In this document: positions 1-11,125 of the stretch, piece after piece | Position numbering within the stretch: position 1 is the first letter of the stretch | Layout of the letters: every line of letters begins with the position of its first letter | Source: Flavisolibacter nicotianae | GTDB taxonomy: Bacteria; Bacteroidota; Bacteroidia; Chitinophagales; Chitinophagaceae | Length of the DNA: 64,000 nt | Direction of reading: 5' to 3' | NCBI RefSeq assembly: GCF_003628535.1 | Contig: NZ_RBCI01000003.1 | Location: 496,001-560,000 of the forward strand | Made by a program: the position numbers and the translations under genes | The notes under the pieces: generated by a model | What the model was told of the DNA's origin: nothing | What the model saw: the letters and a program-made list of their open reading frames with translations, nothing else | Databases searched by the model: none

Positions 1-2107
1 TCTGTTTAAGCTGGCTCCAGGCACCAACAAACGGAATGGCACGAAGGTCATTGAGTGAAAGGCGTGAGGCCTTGCCGCGTTTCGACGGCCGGCTGCTGAT
101 ATTGGTCTCGCTGTAGTAATTCAGCGGACTGACCTGGGTGAGATAGGGCAGGAATTGAGGATGGCCTTTCAGTTCCCGGTACGACTGGTAGCTTTTATCG
201 GCCAGTTCCTGCAGAACCCGCAGGTGGCCGGGTGTCAGGTGGAATGTCGTTTCCGGAAACAAGCTGTTGCTGATGCCAGCGTGCAGCAATTGCTCGATGT
301 TGAACTGCGCCGCTTCCCGTGTGCCAAAATTCGAGCTCACTGTTTGCCCCTGGATCGTCAGCTGCAACTCCTTGGTTGAGATCCGGTTGCCGATCGATGC
401 ATAATACTTGTGGGTTTTGCCGCCACCACGTGCCGGCGGACCACCCCGTCCATCAAAGAAAACAACGTCGATGCCGTAGTCCTTGGAAATGGCTGTCAGT
501 TCTGCCTTGGCTTTGTAAATGCTCCAGTTGGCCATGAAGTAGCCGCCATCCTTTGTTCCATCCGAAAAGCCCACCATGATGGTTTGCTTGTTTCCTCTTT
601 GCTGCAGGTGGTTTTTATACGCTTCATTGGTATACAGTGTCCGCATGATGCCTGCGGCATTGGTCAGGTCATCGATCGTTTCGAACAACGGTACAATGTC
701 TACGGAAATCTCTCCTTTCTTCCAGCCGGCGAGAAGGAGGAGGCCATACACTTCCAGTACATTCAGGGCGCTGTTGCACTGGCTGATAATGTAGCGGCTG
801 GCCCCTTCCCGTCCGTTCAACTGCTGTATGGTGGCGATGGCTTGCATGGAACGCAATGTGTCCTGCACCAGGCCTTCGTATTTTGCTGGGTCGGCTTTCG
901 CCGTGATCGCTGTTAGTGCGGCGATTTTTTCCTCTTCGGAAAGATCGCTGTAGTGAGAAGGAAGAACCTGCTCTTTTTCAGCGATTGTTTCCAATGCAGT
1001 GCCGTGCACCGTACTTTCCTGCCGTACGTCGAGCGATGCGAAATGCAGCCCGAAAACCTGTACTTTGTAAATGAAGTCATTGAGCAAATGCAGGAAGAGG
1101 CTGTTGTGCTGGTAAACCAGGATTTCTTTGATCTGGAAAAGGTATTGCAGGATCTCTTGTTTCGATAGCTCTGTGATGTTGTCGGGGATGAAAATGTTGT
1201 TGTAAAGCTTTTCTTCCAGTTCGGTAAGGATGGTGTCGATGCCTTTGAACGTGAGTCTTCGTTTTAACCGGCGCACATCGAGGTAATAGCATTTAATGAT
1301 GCTGGAGCGCAGGGCTCCCGCCACTTTCAGCGTGGTTTCGGTTGTTACATTCGGGTTGCCATCCCTGTCGCCGCCCGGCCAGAAGCCCATTTTGATGATC
1401 GGATTTTTTTCCAGGTCGATGTTGTGAAACTGGCTTTTCAGGTTAGAAATGATCTTGCCGACAGCGTTGTAAAATATATTTTCAAGATACCACACAAGGC
1501 TGACCGCTTCGTCGTACGGCGTCGGCCGTTCTTTTTTAAACAGGGGCGTTTTGCCCAATTGCTGGAGGTAGGAGTTGATAAGCGGTGTATTGTTCTCCTT
1601 CAGGGCTTTGGACAGATCGTTGATGATGCCCAGCACGGTGCCGGGATAAAACTGTGTCGGGTGTGCCGTCAGGACTGGCATGACCACGAAGTCGTTGAGT
1701 TTTTCTGCCAGGGCTGCTTCCATGCCTTGTTGCACCACCTTGCTTTCCAGGTGTTTCATGGTACCCACGCCCATCATGTCGTGAATTTCACGGAAGGCCG
1801 CGTCCTCAAGGGCATCAAACAACACCACCTGCCGCTCGGCATATTGAATAAAGCGAAAGAGAAGATCAGTCTGCTCGGCCTCGTTTTTTACCGACGTGTA
1901 CTTTTCAAAAAATTGCTCGATGATTTCTTTCGGGCTTTGCTTCTTTTTATAGCCTTCTTCACAATGGTTTAAAAACAGCGACAACATGACGCCGGTCTTC
2001 TCAATGCGGTGAAAGGGAAGAGACGTGAAAAGGCTGTTGTACAACTGGAATTTTAACGCGACAAAACTTTTGAAATGCTCCAACTGGCGACTGAAAACTG
2101 AATTCAT
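1..2107 (-). CDS. ppc: Phosphoenolpyruvate carboxylase, 3' end missing
   Basis: Carboxylates PEP with bicarbonate to oxaloacetate in the cytosol, replenishing the TCA cycle. About 702 residues are visible from ATG (MNSVFSRQLEHF) to the window edge. Full-length enzymes are about 860-920 residues, so the C-terminal fifth lies outside. Seen: the bicarbonate/PEP site VLTAHPTQFYP around residue 150 (Gln where E. coli has TAHPTE), MGFWPGGDRDGNPN around 240, and the mobile glycine loop FDGRGGPPARGGG around 530 (E. coli has FHGRGGSIGRGG). These differences probably mark a Bacteroidota subfamily, not loss of function (inference). It is divergent from gltB across a 480-bp gap; its product oxaloacetate is a precursor of the aspartate family made by the thr genes further on. 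Confidence 0.95.
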   Translation of the reverse strand, partial: MNSVFSRQLEHFKSFVALKFQLYNSLFTSLPFHRIEKTGVMLSLFLNHCEEGYKKKQSPKEIIEQFFEKYTSVKNEAEQTDLLFRFIQYAERQVVLFDALEDAAFREIHDMMGVGTMKHLESKVVQQGMEAALAEKLNDFVVMPVLTAHPTQFYPGTVLGIINDLSKALKENNTPLINSYLQQLGKTPLFKKERPTPYDEAVSLVWYLENIFYNAVGKIISNLKSQFHNIDLEKNPIIKMGFWPGGDRDGNPNVTTETTLKVAGALRSSIIKCYYLDVRRLKRRLTFKGIDTILTELEEKLYNNIFIPDNITELSKQEILQYLFQIKEILVYQHNSLFLHLLNDFIYKVQVFGLHFASLDVRQESTVHGTALETIAEKEQVLPSHYSDLSEEEKIAALTAITAKADPAKYEGLVQDTLRSMQAIATIQQLNGREGASRYIISQCNSALNVLEVYGLLLLAGWKKGEISVDIVPLFETIDDLTNAAGIMRTLYTNEAYKNHLQQRGNKQTIMVGFSDGTKDGGYFMANWSIYKAKAELTAISKDYGIDVVFFDGRGGPPARGGGKTHKYYASIGNRISTKELQLTIQGQTVSSNFGTREAAQFNIEQLLHAGISNSLFPETTFHLTPGHLRVLQELADKSYQSYRELKGHPQFLPYLTQVSPLNYYSETNISSRPSKRGKASRLSLNDLRAIPFVGAWSQLKQ

Positions 2108-2586
2108 GCATGAATGATTACAAAGTGGGCAATGAAAGGACTTGTGTGAAGGTAGGAGAAAGCATTGCACTTCCCCGCACTTTCACTCGTTCGTGAAGCA
2201 AGCAACTGTTGGCGTCCGGTGTTTTTACCGAAGATTGGCAAACTGACGGGTTGTATGCAGGCCCTGATTCTGCCTGTCAATCTTTGGTCGATGCCACGAT
2301 GATTGTTCGTGGCATTGGCCGGTTTAAATTACTTGTCCCAACGCAGGAAATAACCGGGCCGGGAGCACATATTTCATCTTTTCGAACATCACTCAAGTTG
2401 GCATCAATTTGGCAAAATCCTTTTCTGTAGCGGCTTTCGTTGAAAATATTTTATGACAGCCAAGAAAATCCACACCGTCTGCACATTTGGCAAAACGCGG
2501 TTTTCCTGCGTATTTTTTGGTTATTTTCACCGGAGTTGCTTGCGGATGTGAAAGTCTCATAATCTAATCATTTAATTGAACGCGCT
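2108..2586. other. Non-coding gap between divergent ppc and gltB
   Basis: About 480 bp with no convincing gene. A frame of about 70 codons on the plus strand (from 2209) has no recognisable protein character. The gap must hold promoters for ppc (minus) and gltB (plus), but I found no clean TTG-N19-TAnnTTTG pair. The A/T-rich stretch 2505-2535 contains runs such as TATTTTTTG and is the best region for the gltB promoter. Confidence 0.5.
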
Positions 2587-5500
2587 ATGGCAAGCAATGC
2601 TGGACTCTATTCACCGCTATTTGAACACGATGCCTGTGGCATTGGCTTTGTCGCCAATATCAAGGGCAACAAGTCTCACCAGATCATTTCTGATGCGTTG
2701 ACGATCCTGGAAAACATGGAGCACCGTGGTGCCTGTGGCTGCGAGAACAATTCAGGCGACGGCGCCGGCATTTTACTGCAAATGCCGCACGAATTTTTCT
2801 TCGACGAATGCTTAAAACTGGGTGTTCACCTTCCGCCATTTGGCCGCTATGGCGTTGGCGTGTTATTCCTTCCCAAAGACATTCGGCTGCGGGAAGAGTG
2901 TCGCGACATTCTCAACCGGTGTGCGGAAAAGCTGGGTCTCGAGATCCTGTTGTACCGCAAGGTGCCGGTGAATGCCGATGATGTTGGCCTGACGGCGTTG
3001 TCTGTGGAGCCGGAGATCGAACAGGTCTTTGTTGCCTGTCCTGATAATATTACCAACCCGGAAGAATTTGAGCGCAAACTTTTTTTGTTGCGCAATTATG
3101 CGTCGCACACCGTTGCGGATACAGTCAAGAAAGATGCGATCGGTTTTTACTTCGCTTCCTTTTCATACAAGACCATTGTTTACAAAGGACAATTGACCAG
3201 TAACCAGGTTCGTGGCTACTATCCCGATCTGAATAACAAGCGCCTCGTATCGGCCTTTGGCCTGGTGCACTCGCGTTTTGCCACCAATACATTTCCTTCC
3301 TGGAAACTGGCGCAGCCGTTTCGCTTTATTGCACACAACGGCGAGATCAATACCCTGCAAGGCAACCTGAACTGGTTGAAGACAAGCGAACACAATTTTA
3401 CCTCAGCCTATTTTACCAAAGAAGAAATTGAGTTGCTTACACCCATTGTCACGGGCGGACAATCGGACAGTGCCTGCCTCGATAACATGGTGGAACTGCT
3501 TACACTTTGCGGTCGATCGTTGCCGCATGTAATGATGATGCTGATACCGGAAGCCTGGGATGACAACGATCTCATGGACCCGGTGAAAAAAGCGTTTTAT
3601 GAGTTTCATGCTTCGTTTATGGAGCCCTGGGACGGACCGGCATCCATTTCATTTACCGATGGAAAAATTATCGGCGCCACGCTCGACCGTAATGGCCTTC
3701 GACCGTCGCGCTATTGCGTTACAACCGACGACCGTGTGATCATGGCTTCCGAGACCGGTGCGCTTCCGATTCACCCGCGGTTGATAAAAGAAACCGGTCG
3801 CCTGCAACCCGGTAAAATGTTCGTGGTCGACATCGAGCAGGGGAGAATTATTTCCGATGAGGAGCTGAAGCAGTCCATCTGCTCGCAAAAGCCGTATGCG
3901 GAATGGTTAAATAAATACAAGATCCGCCTGGAAGAACTGCCCGACCCGCGGGTGATGTTCACCGATCTGCACCACGAACAGGTACACCAGTATCAAAAAG
4001 CATTTGGTTATTCGAAAGAAGACCTTGAAACGATCATTGCCCCGATGGCGATCGACGGAAAAGAACCGATTGGTTCAATGGGTTCCGATGTGCCGCTTGC
4101 CGTGTTGAGCGATCAGCCGCAGCACATTTCTTCTTACTTCAAACAGCTTTTTGCACAGGTAACCAACCCACCGATCGATCCCATTCGCGAACGCATGGTC
4201 ATGTCGCTGGCCACCTTTGTCGGTAACAACGGGAACCTGCTCACTGAAGACCCGCTTGCCTGTCACAGCGTAGCCTTGAAACAACCGGTCCTGACCAACT
4301 TCGAACTGGAAAAGATCCGGAGCATCGATACCGGTATTTTCCAGGCAAAAACCTTGCAGTGTTATTTCCGTGCGGACGGCAAAAACGGTTCGTTGAAAAA
4401 GGGGCTGGAGCGTCTTTGCCGCTACGCTGTCGACGCTGTGGAAGATGGTTTTGAAGTGTTGATCCTTTCCGACCGCGCCATCGACAGCGAGCATGCAGCC
4501 ATTCCTTCGCTGCTGGCAACGGCTGCTGTGCATCACCACCTGATCCGCAAAGGACTGCGCGGGCAGGTCGGCATTGTGGTGGAAGCCGGTGACGTATGGG
4601 AAGTGCATCATTTTGCCTGTCTCATCGGGTTTGGCGCTACGGCGATCAATCCTTACCTGGCGCTTCACTCCGTAAAAGAATTAAAAAACAACAGCCTGCT
4701 GAAAGGCCTGGAGTTCGACGAAGAAAAGCTTCGCAAAAACTATATCAAGGCGGTAAACGATGGCTTGCTAAAAGTGTTTTCAAAAATGGGAATTTCCACC
4801 CTGCAGTCTTACCAGGGTGCGCAGATTTTCGAGATCATCGGAATTAACAAAGCCGTTGTTGACCAATGTTTCACCGGCGCCATTTCCCGCATTGAAGGCA
4901 TGGGGCTCGATGAAATCGCCAGGGAAGCCCTGGCAAAACACCAATTTGCTTTTGCAAAAAGAAGCGTGCCGTTCGACCGGTTGCCGGTCGGTGGCATTTA
5001 TCAATGGAAACGGAAAGGGGAATTCCACCTTTTCAACCCGCAAACCATTCACTTGTTGCAGTATGCCACGAGCATGAACGATTACCCGACGTTCAAAAAA
5101 TATTCAAAGATTGTCAATGAGCAGGACCAGAAAGCCTGTACGCTGCGCAGTCTTTTCCAGTTCAAGCGCAACCGGCCTTCCATTTCGATCGACCAGGTAG
5201 AGCCGGTAGAAACCATCATGAAGCGCTTTGCGACGGGTGCGATGAGCTTTGGTTCCATTTCGCACGAAGCGCATTCCACGTTGGCCATTGCCATGAACCG
5301 CATCGGTGCCAAGAGCAACACGGGTGAAGGCGGTGAAGACGAAATGCGCTACCAGCCCCTGGCCAATGGCGACAGCATGCGTTCCGCCATCAAGCAGGTA
5401 GCCTCCGCACGGTTTGGTGTGACGAGCTATTATCTCACCATGGCCGATGAACTGCAGATCAAAATGGCCCAGGGTGCCAAGCCTGGCGAAGGCGGTCAGC

Positions 5501-7107
5501 TGCCTGGACATAAAGTGGACGAGTGGATCGGGAAAGTGCGTCACTCCACACCTGGTGTTGGCCTCATCTCGCCACCGCCACACCACGATATTTATTCCAT
5601 CGAAGACCTGGCGCAACTGATCTTCGATTTAAAGAATGCCAACCGCGCAGCCCGTATCAGTGTGAAGCTGGTATCGAAAGCCGGCGTGGGCACCATTGCA
5701 GCCGGTGTTGCCAAGGCAAAGGCCGATGTGGTGCTGATCTCGGGCCACGATGGTGGCACCGGCGCATCGCCGATCAGCTCTATCAAACATGCAGGTTTGC
5801 CATGGGAACTGGGTCTTGCCGAAACGCACCAGACACTGGTGAAAAACAAGCTGCGCAACCGGGTCGTTGTTCAATCCGACGGCCAGCTACGCACAGGTCG
5901 CGACATTGCCATTGCCACCCTGCTCGGCGCGGAGGAATGGGGCATCGCCACTGCGGCACTCGTTGTGGAAGGCTGTATCATGATGCGCAAATGCCACGAG
6001 AATACCTGCCCGGTTGGGATAGCCACGCAAAATCCTGAGCTGCGCAAACGGTTCAAAGGAAATCCCGACCACGTGGTGAACTACTTCCGGATGGTGGTGC
6101 AGGAGTTCCGCGAGATCATGGCCGAACTGGGTTTCCGCACGGTGAACGAAATGGTGGGACAGGTCGACTGCCTCGAATCCAAGCCCGATATCAAACATTG
6201 GAAATACAGCAAGCTCGATCTTTCACCGATCCTTTTCAAAGAGCCCAATTCCTTGTACACCGGCTTGTACAAACAGCAGGAGCAGGATCATGGCATCGAC
6301 AAAGTACTGGATTGGAAATTGCTTGAAGCCGCCAAGCCGGCCTTGGAAAACGGGGAGAAAGTCACCGGTACCTTCCATCTTTTAAACATCGACCGCACCG
6401 TCGGTACCATTCTCTCCAATGAAATATCGAAGCGGTATGGCAATGCCGGCTTACCCGATGATACCATTCACTTCAAATTCACCGGCACGGCAGGGCAGAG
6501 TTATGCAGCCTTCAATACCAAAGGCGTGACGCTCGAACTGGAAGGCGATGCCAATGACTATTTCGGCAAGGGCCTGTCCGGTGCACGATTGATTGCCTAC
6601 CCGTCGGTCAGGGCCAATTATGTTCCCGAAGAAAATATCATTATCGGCAACGTGGCGTTCTATGGCGCCACATCGGGAAATGCCTATATCCGCGGCAAGG
6701 CCGGCGAACGGTTCTGCGTTCGGAACTCCGGTGCCAACGCGGTGGTTGAAGGCGTGGGTGATCATGGTTGCGAATACATGACCGGTGGTCGCGTCGTCAT
6801 CCTGGGCGACACTGGCAGAAACTTCGCTGCGGGCATGAGCGGCGGTATTGCGTATGTGTACGACGTCAAAGGGGCCTTCCACTCGCTTTGTAACAAAGAG
6901 ATGGTAGACCTTGACCCCGTGAGCAGCGAAGACGCCGGCGAATTACGGCAGATGATCGAAGCGCATTTCACCTACACGCACAGCACCGTTGCCCGGTTCG
7001 TGCTGAACGATTTTGAAAACCAGCTGAAAAATTTTGTGAAGGTGTTTCCGAAAGATTACAAAAAGGTTTTACAGGCAAAAAAACTGGACGCTGTACCGAC
7101 ACGGTAA
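2587..7107 (+). CDS. gltB: Glutamate synthase (NADPH) large subunit
   Basis: Moves the glutamine amide to 2-oxoglutarate, giving two glutamates; the main ammonia-assimilating step together with glutamine synthetase. 1506 residues, the normal length. The N-terminus [20 protein letters not shown] places the amidotransferase nucleophile at Cys17, so a 16-residue propeptide is expected to be removed. The order is amidotransferase (about 17-430), central domain, FMN/synthase domain (about 800-1200) and C-terminal beta-helix (about 1240-1500). The 3Fe-4S cysteines are C1130, C1136 and C1141 in [12 protein letters not shown]. gltD follows 121 bp downstream and supplies electrons from NADPH. Confidence 0.98.
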   Translation: MASNAGLYSPLFEHDACGIGFVANIKGNKSHQIISDALTILENMEHRGACGCENNSGDGAGILLQMPHEFFFDECLKLGVHLPPFGRYGVGVLFLPKDIRLREECRDILNRCAEKLGLEILLYRKVPVNADDVGLTALSVEPEIEQVFVACPDNITNPEEFERKLFLLRNYASHTVADTVKKDAIGFYFASFSYKTIVYKGQLTSNQVRGYYPDLNNKRLVSAFGLVHSRFATNTFPSWKLAQPFRFIAHNGEINTLQGNLNWLKTSEHNFTSAYFTKEEIELLTPIVTGGQSDSACLDNMVELLTLCGRSLPHVMMMLIPEAWDDNDLMDPVKKAFYEFHASFMEPWDGPASISFTDGKIIGATLDRNGLRPSRYCVTTDDRVIMASETGALPIHPRLIKETGRLQPGKMFVVDIEQGRIISDEELKQSICSQKPYAEWLNKYKIRLEELPDPRVMFTDLHHEQVHQYQKAFGYSKEDLETIIAPMAIDGKEPIGSMGSDVPLAVLSDQPQHISSYFKQLFAQVTNPPIDPIRERMVMSLATFVGNNGNLLTEDPLACHSVALKQPVLTNFELEKIRSIDTGIFQAKTLQCYFRADGKNGSLKKGLERLCRYAVDAVEDGFEVLILSDRAIDSEHAAIPSLLATAAVHHHLIRKGLRGQVGIVVEAGDVWEVHHFACLIGFGATAINPYLALHSVKELKNNSLLKGLEFDEEKLRKNYIKAVNDGLLKVFSKMGISTLQSYQGAQIFEIIGINKAVVDQCFTGAISRIEGMGLDEIAREALAKHQFAFAKRSVPFDRLPVGGIYQWKRKGEFHLFNPQTIHLLQYATSMNDYPTFKKYSKIVNEQDQKACTLRSLFQFKRNRPSISIDQVEPVETIMKRFATGAMSFGSISHEAHSTLAIAMNRIGAKSNTGEGGEDEMRYQPLANGDSMRSAIKQVASARFGVTSYYLTMADELQIKMAQGAKPGEGGQLPGHKVDEWIGKVRHSTPGVGLISPPPHHDIYSIEDLAQLIFDLKNANRAARISVKLVSKAGVGTIAAGVAKAKADVVLISGHDGGTGASPISSIKHAGLPWELGLAETHQTLVKNKLRNRVVVQSDGQLRTGRDIAIATLLGAEEWGIATAALVVEGCIMMRKCHENTCPVGIATQNPELRKRFKGNPDHVVNYFRMVVQEFREIMAELGFRTVNEMVGQVDCLESKPDIKHWKYSKLDLSPILFKEPNSLYTGLYKQQEQDHGIDKVLDWKLLEAAKPALENGEKVTGTFHLLNIDRTVGTILSNEISKRYGNAGLPDDTIHFKFTGTAGQSYAAFNTKGVTLELEGDANDYFGKGLSGARLIAYPSVRANYVPEENIIIGNVAFYGATSGNAYIRGKAGERFCVRNSGANAVVEGVGDHGCEYMTGGRVVILGDTGRNFAAGMSGGIAYVYDVKGAFHSLCNKEMVDLDPVSSEDAGELRQMIEAHFTYTHSTVARFVLNDFENQLKNFVKVFPKDYKKVLQAKKLDAVPTR

Positions 7108-7228
7108 GCTTAATTGAACCACGGAGAAACGGGATCATACAGAATCAAGGCGGACTCCGGAAGCACAGTGTCTCTGTGAAACTATGCTTCAAACCGTCAA
7201 ACATCGAACCTCAAATCAAACATACGAC
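7108..7228 (+). repeat. gltB-gltD junction with word-repeat leader
   Basis: The first half carries a degenerate CACGGAGAAAC ... CACAGTGTCTCTGTG element. The second half (about 7185-7228) repeats a word close to TCAAACNTCAAAC with very few G and ends directly at the gltD ATG. The second half resembles the leaders before hmgA, rplQ and the alpha-oxoamine synthase gene. A role in translation is inference. Confidence 0.5.
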
Positions 7229-8704
7229 ATGGGTAAGGCTACAGGTTTTTTAGAGTTCACAAGAGAGTACCCGGCAAAGCGTCCGGTGGCTGAACGGGTG
7301 AACGATTACAATGAATTTGTGGAGCGCTTTGGCGACGAAGAGCTCAATCACCAGGCAGCCCGTTGCATGAACTGCGGCATTCCTTTTTGTCATAGCGGGT
7401 GCCCGCTGGGAAACATCATTCCCGAGTTCAACGATGCTGTTTATCGCAAGGATTGGGAAGAAGCCTACGCGATCCTTTCGTCAACGAACAACTTTCCCGA
7501 ATTCACGGGACGCATCTGCCCGGCACCGTGCGAAAGTGCCTGCGTGCTGGGGATTAACCAGCCGCCGGTGACCATTGAGGAAATTGAAAAACACATCATC
7601 GAAATCGCGTTCGATAAAGGCTTTGTCAAGCCGCAGAAACCGGCCTATCGCACCGGGAAAAAAGTGGCGGTGATCGGTTCCGGTCCGGCAGGACTGGCGG
7701 CTGCGGCACAATTGAATTATGCCGGTCATTCGGTTACCGTGTTTGAACGGGCGGCAAATCCCGGCGGCTTGCTGCGGTACGGGATTCCTGATTTCAAGCT
7801 GGAAAAATGGGTGGTGGAAAGACGCGTTGCACTGTTGGAGGAAGAAGGAATTGTTTTCCGCTGCAATGCCAATGTCGGAGTTAATGTCTCGATCAACGAC
7901 ATCCTGCGGGAATTTAATGCGATCGTTCTTGCCGGTGGTTCCACCATTCCGCGCAACCTCGATATACCGGGCCGTGAACTGAAAGGCGTGCACTTTGCCA
8001 TGGACTTCTTAACGCAGCAGAACAAGCGTGTGAATAACGAACCGTTTGGGGAAGAAGACATTTTTGCCTCCGGCAAGAACGTGGTGGTGATTGGCGGCGG
8101 CGACACCGGTAGCGACTGTGTGGGAACCTCCAACCGTCATGGTGCAAAATCCATCACGCAGTTTGAATTGCTTCCCCGTCCGCCCAAGGATAGAACGGCC
8201 CTCATGCCCTGGCCAACTTACCCGATGCTGGAAAAGTTTACATCCTCGCACGAAGAAGGCGCACAGCGGCATTGGGCAATTGCCACCAAGGAATTTATCG
8301 GCGACGGCAACGGCAACCTGAAGGCGCTGAAAGTGGTGGACCTTGAATGGAAGACCGGGCCGGACGGACGACATACGCAGTTTGTAGAACGACCAGGTTC
8401 CGAGAGGGAACTGCCCTGCGAACTGGCCTTGCTGGCGATGGGTTTTGTGCATCCGCAGCACCAGGGGTTGATCAACGAGTTGGAAGTGGAGCGTGATGAA
8501 CGGGGCAACGTAAAAGCGCCGGAAAGCACGTACAAAACCAACATCCCGAAAATCTTTGCTGCCGGTGATCTGCGCCGTGGTCAGTCGCTGGTGGTGTGGG
8601 CGATCAGTGAAGGCCGTGAGTGCGCCAGGGCGGTTGACGAATATCTCACCGGTAAACCTTCCGTTCTTGAAAGCAAGGACAAATCGGCTGTACTGATCGG
8701 ATAA
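7229..8704 (+). CDS. gltD: Glutamate synthase (NADPH) small subunit
   Basis: FAD/iron-sulfur subunit that takes electrons from NADPH and passes them to GltB. 491 residues from MGKATGFLEFTREYP. An upstream ATG at 7184 would add 15 residues of low-complexity sequence lying in a repeat, so 7229 is preferred. N-terminal 4Fe-4S cysteines lie in CMNCGIPFCHSGCP (about 48-61) and GRICPAPCESACV (about 94-106). The FAD motif is VIGSGPAGLAAA (about 150) and the NADPH motif VVIGGGDTGSDCVG (about 290). It probably shares the gltB transcript and ends at a strong terminator. Confidence 0.97.
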   Translation: MGKATGFLEFTREYPAKRPVAERVNDYNEFVERFGDEELNHQAARCMNCGIPFCHSGCPLGNIIPEFNDAVYRKDWEEAYAILSSTNNFPEFTGRICPAPCESACVLGINQPPVTIEEIEKHIIEIAFDKGFVKPQKPAYRTGKKVAVIGSGPAGLAAAAQLNYAGHSVTVFERAANPGGLLRYGIPDFKLEKWVVERRVALLEEEGIVFRCNANVGVNVSINDILREFNAIVLAGGSTIPRNLDIPGRELKGVHFAMDFLTQQNKRVNNEPFGEEDIFASGKNVVVIGGGDTGSDCVGTSNRHGAKSITQFELLPRPPKDRTALMPWPTYPMLEKFTSSHEEGAQRHWAIATKEFIGDGNGNLKALKVVDLEWKTGPDGRHTQFVERPGSERELPCELALLAMGFVHPQHQGLINELEVERDERGNVKAPESTYKTNIPKIFAAGDLRRGQSLVVWAISEGRECARAVDEYLTGKPSVLESKDKSAVLIG

Positions 8705-8738
8705 ATTTTATTCGACCCTGTTCTTTTTAGTTGTTAGT

Positions 8739-8764
8739 CCCGCCTTTACCGGCGGGATTTTTTT
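8739..8764 (+). terminator. Rho-independent terminator after gltBD
   Basis: Stem CCCGCC / GGCGGG with a 6-base loop, followed by ATTTTTTTG. It lies 34 bp after the gltD stop. Confidence 0.9.
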
Positions 8765-8805
8765 GTTGGGAGAAATGGCATCGCTGCTGTTGATCGATCC
8801 GGTGT

Positions 8806-8845
8806 CACCCGGCGCAGGTTTTTGATTAGCGGATTGCGCCGGGTG
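8806..8845. repeat. 11-bp perfect inverted repeat between gltD and thrC
   Basis: Arms CACCCGGCGCA (8806-8816) and TGCGCCGGGTG (8835-8845), 18-base spacer. There is no T-run on either side, so it is not a standard terminator. It lies between convergent gltD and thrC and could block read-through or stabilise the thrC 3' end (inference). Confidence 0.6.
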
Positions 8846-8877
8846 GATCTGGTGAAACGAAAGAGATTGCGTTTGTT

Positions 8878-10194
8878 TTACCGGTGCAGCTGCAGCGAAC
8901 CTTCAAGCAACAGCACTTTCAGTGCTTCGTCATCGGGTTTCATCCGGATGCTTTTTTTCGGTTGATCCAGCAAAACGGCAATGCTTTCCGGTACAGGGAT
9001 CGTTTGTCCCGTCACCGGTTCAATCACGTCGTAAAATTTTACCGGATGCGCCGTTTCCAGGAAGTAACCTTTTGCACCATCATGCGACGACAGGTAACGC
9101 TGCAGCGCAATAAAACCAACCGCACCATGCGGATCCAAAAGGTAGTGGTATTTTTCCTGCACGTCTTTGATCACCGTTTTCGTTTCATCGTCGGAAATGC
9201 TATAGGCCGTCAGGATATTTTTCAGGGAAGGCAACTGGTTCCCGAACAGCTCCATGATGCGAACAAAATTGCTTGGGTTGCCAACGTCCATGGCATTGGA
9301 AAGCGTCGACACCGATGCCTTCGCAGTATATGTACCGCTTTCCAGGAATTGCAGCACCGTATCGTTGGCGTTGCAGGCGGCGACAAAATGCTGTGCCGGC
9401 AACCCGGAACAATAGGCCAGCAGACCGGCGCAGATGTTGCCGAAGTTTCCGCTGGGTACGCTGATCACGGGTGGATTGCCTTTGTCCTTCCATTGCTGGT
9501 AAGCGAAAAAATAATAGAGTTGCTGCGGCAGCCACCGCGCTACGTTGATCGAGTTAGCTGAGGTGAGAAAGAGGCTTTTTTTCAGTTCTTCATCCATGAA
9601 GGCATTCTTCACCATTTGCTGGCAGTCGTCGAAGGTGCCATCTACTTCGATGGCGGTGATGTTCTTTCCCAATGTTGTCAGCTGGACTTCCTGTGTCCGG
9701 CTAACCTTGCCGGATGGGTAAAGAATGACTACGTTGACGCCTTCCACACCATAAAAACCGTTGGCCACGGCGCCACCCGTGTCGCCGGACGTTGCAACCA
9801 GTACGGTCACTTCTTTGTCCCTGTTCTTTACAAAATGCCCCAGGCAGCGACTCATGAACCGGGCTCCCACATCTTTGAAGGCGAGGGTCGGACCATGAAA
9901 CAGTTCAAGCGTGGAGATAGCGGGAGTAACCGGTACGAGCGGAAATGGAAAGTTGATGGTTTCTGAAACGATCGTTTGCAGATCCGTGTCGCTGATGCTG
10001 TCGCCGACATAGGGCTTCATGACGGTAAAGGCAAGTTCCTCCTTGGACAGCGTGTCGATCGAATCGAGAAAGCCGCTGGGCAGTTGCGGAATCGTTTCGG
10101 GAAAATAAAGGCCCTTGTCCGGTGCCTGTCCCTGGATGGCAGCCTCGCTGAAACTGGCCCGCAGGGACTTATTGTTGGTGCTATAGTACTTCAT
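8878..10194 (-). CDS. thrC: Threonine synthase
   Basis: PLP enzyme converting O-phosphohomoserine to threonine. 438 residues, typical for the ThrC type with an N-terminal YYSTN region (MKYYSTNNKSLRASF). The PLP lysine is K107 in GPTLAFKDVGARF, and the phosphate loop appears as SGDTGGAVANG around 163. Its start overlaps the end of thrB by 14 bp, which suggests translational coupling. Last gene of the thrABC operon. Confidence 0.97.
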   Translation of the reverse strand: MKYYSTNNKSLRASFSEAAIQGQAPDKGLYFPETIPQLPSGFLDSIDTLSKEELAFTVMKPYVGDSISDTDLQTIVSETINFPFPLVPVTPAISTLELFHGPTLAFKDVGARFMSRCLGHFVKNRDKEVTVLVATSGDTGGAVANGFYGVEGVNVVILYPSGKVSRTQEVQLTTLGKNITAIEVDGTFDDCQQMVKNAFMDEELKKSLFLTSANSINVARWLPQQLYYFFAYQQWKDKGNPPVISVPSGNFGNICAGLLAYCSGLPAQHFVAACNANDTVLQFLESGTYTAKASVSTLSNAMDVGNPSNFVRIMELFGNQLPSLKNILTAYSISDDETKTVIKDVQEKYHYLLDPHGAVGFIALQRYLSSHDGAKGYFLETAHPVKFYDVIEPVTGQTIPVPESIAVLLDQPKKSIRMKPDDEALKVLLLEGSLQLHR

Positions 10195-11122
10195 GTTGAT
10201 GTTGATTGATAAGAGAACAGCCTTGCTGGTTAAGGGTGGTGACGTAGGTGTAATAATCCAGTCCTAACTGGTCGTAGGTTTCCTTCATGATTCCTTCGAC
10301 AGTCCGTGCCGTTTTTTCGTCTTTGCTGAGCATAAAAAGCGAGGGACCGGAACCGGAAATGCCACCGCCCAGTGCGCCGGCTTCCTTGCACTGCGTTTTG
10401 ACGCGGTCGAATCCCGGTATCAGGATGCTGCGCACCGGCTCGATGATGATGTCTTCGAGGGAACGTCCAATGAGGTCGTAGTCTTCTTTTAAAAAGCCGG
10501 TAACGAGGCCTGCAATGTTGCCCCATTGCCGGATGGCATCTTTCAGCAACACTTCCTTGCGGAGGATCTGCCTGGCATCGGAGGTCTTTACTTCAATTTG
10601 CGGATGTACAACCGTTACAAACAGCGGGGGCGAAGAAATGGAAACGATGTCCAGGGGAAAGATGCAGCGGATCAGCGTAATGCCGCCATAGATGCCCGGC
10701 GCCACGTTATCGGCATGTTTAACACCGGATGCTACCTTTTCGCCAAACATGGCAAACTGCACCATTTCCTCTTTGCTGAAGCGATTGCCAAGGAGGTGAT
10801 TGGCTGCCACCACAACGCCGCTGGCACTTGCCGCACTGGAGCCGAGCCCACTTCCCGGTTTGATGTTTTTTTTGATGCGCACATCAAAGCCGATTTCTTC
10901 GTCTGTCGCTTTTAGGATTTCCAATAGCGGCGCACCGGCCGTGTTCAGCGCCGGGTCTTTGGGAAGCGGGTAGCCGTCCGTGCTTTCAATAACAACTTTT
11001 CGTTCACTGAGCAGCCGGATTTCCATTTCGTCGTACGGTTCGTGCAGGCACATGCCCAGCACATCAAAACCACAGACAAGATTGGCAACGGTAGCGGGTG
11101 ATTTAATTTTGACTGATTTCAT
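10181..11122 (-). CDS. thrB: Homoserine kinase
   Basis: GHMP-family kinase making O-phosphohomoserine from homoserine and ATP. 313 residues, normal length. The GHMP ATP loop is PGSGLGSSAASASG (about 89-102). N-terminal MKSVKIKSPATVANLVCGFD and a C-terminal GGGISGSGPSLFML glycine motif are typical. Only 3 bp separate it from thrA and it overlaps thrC by 14 bp, so the three genes form one tight operon. Confidence 0.97.
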   Translation of the reverse strand: MKSVKIKSPATVANLVCGFDVLGMCLHEPYDEMEIRLLSERKVVIESTDGYPLPKDPALNTAGAPLLEILKATDEEIGFDVRIKKNIKPGSGLGSSAASASGVVVAANHLLGNRFSKEEMVQFAMFGEKVASGVKHADNVAPGIYGGITLIRCIFPLDIVSISSPPLFVTVVHPQIEVKTSDARQILRKEVLLKDAIRQWGNIAGLVTGFLKEDYDLIGRSLEDIIIEPVRSILIPGFDRVKTQCKEAGALGGGISGSGPSLFMLSKDEKTARTVEGIMKETYDQLGLDYYTYVTTLNQQGCSLINQHQHEVL

Positions 11123-11125
11123 GGG

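Noticed and set aside
155-1972. Several plus-strand open frames, the longest about 180 codons, in the first 2 kb
   Set aside because: They lie opposite the PEP carboxylase gene, which shows clear family motifs along the whole minus strand.
2209-2430. A 73-codon frame upstream of gltB
   Set aside because: It starts with TTG, has no family character and occupies a promoter region.
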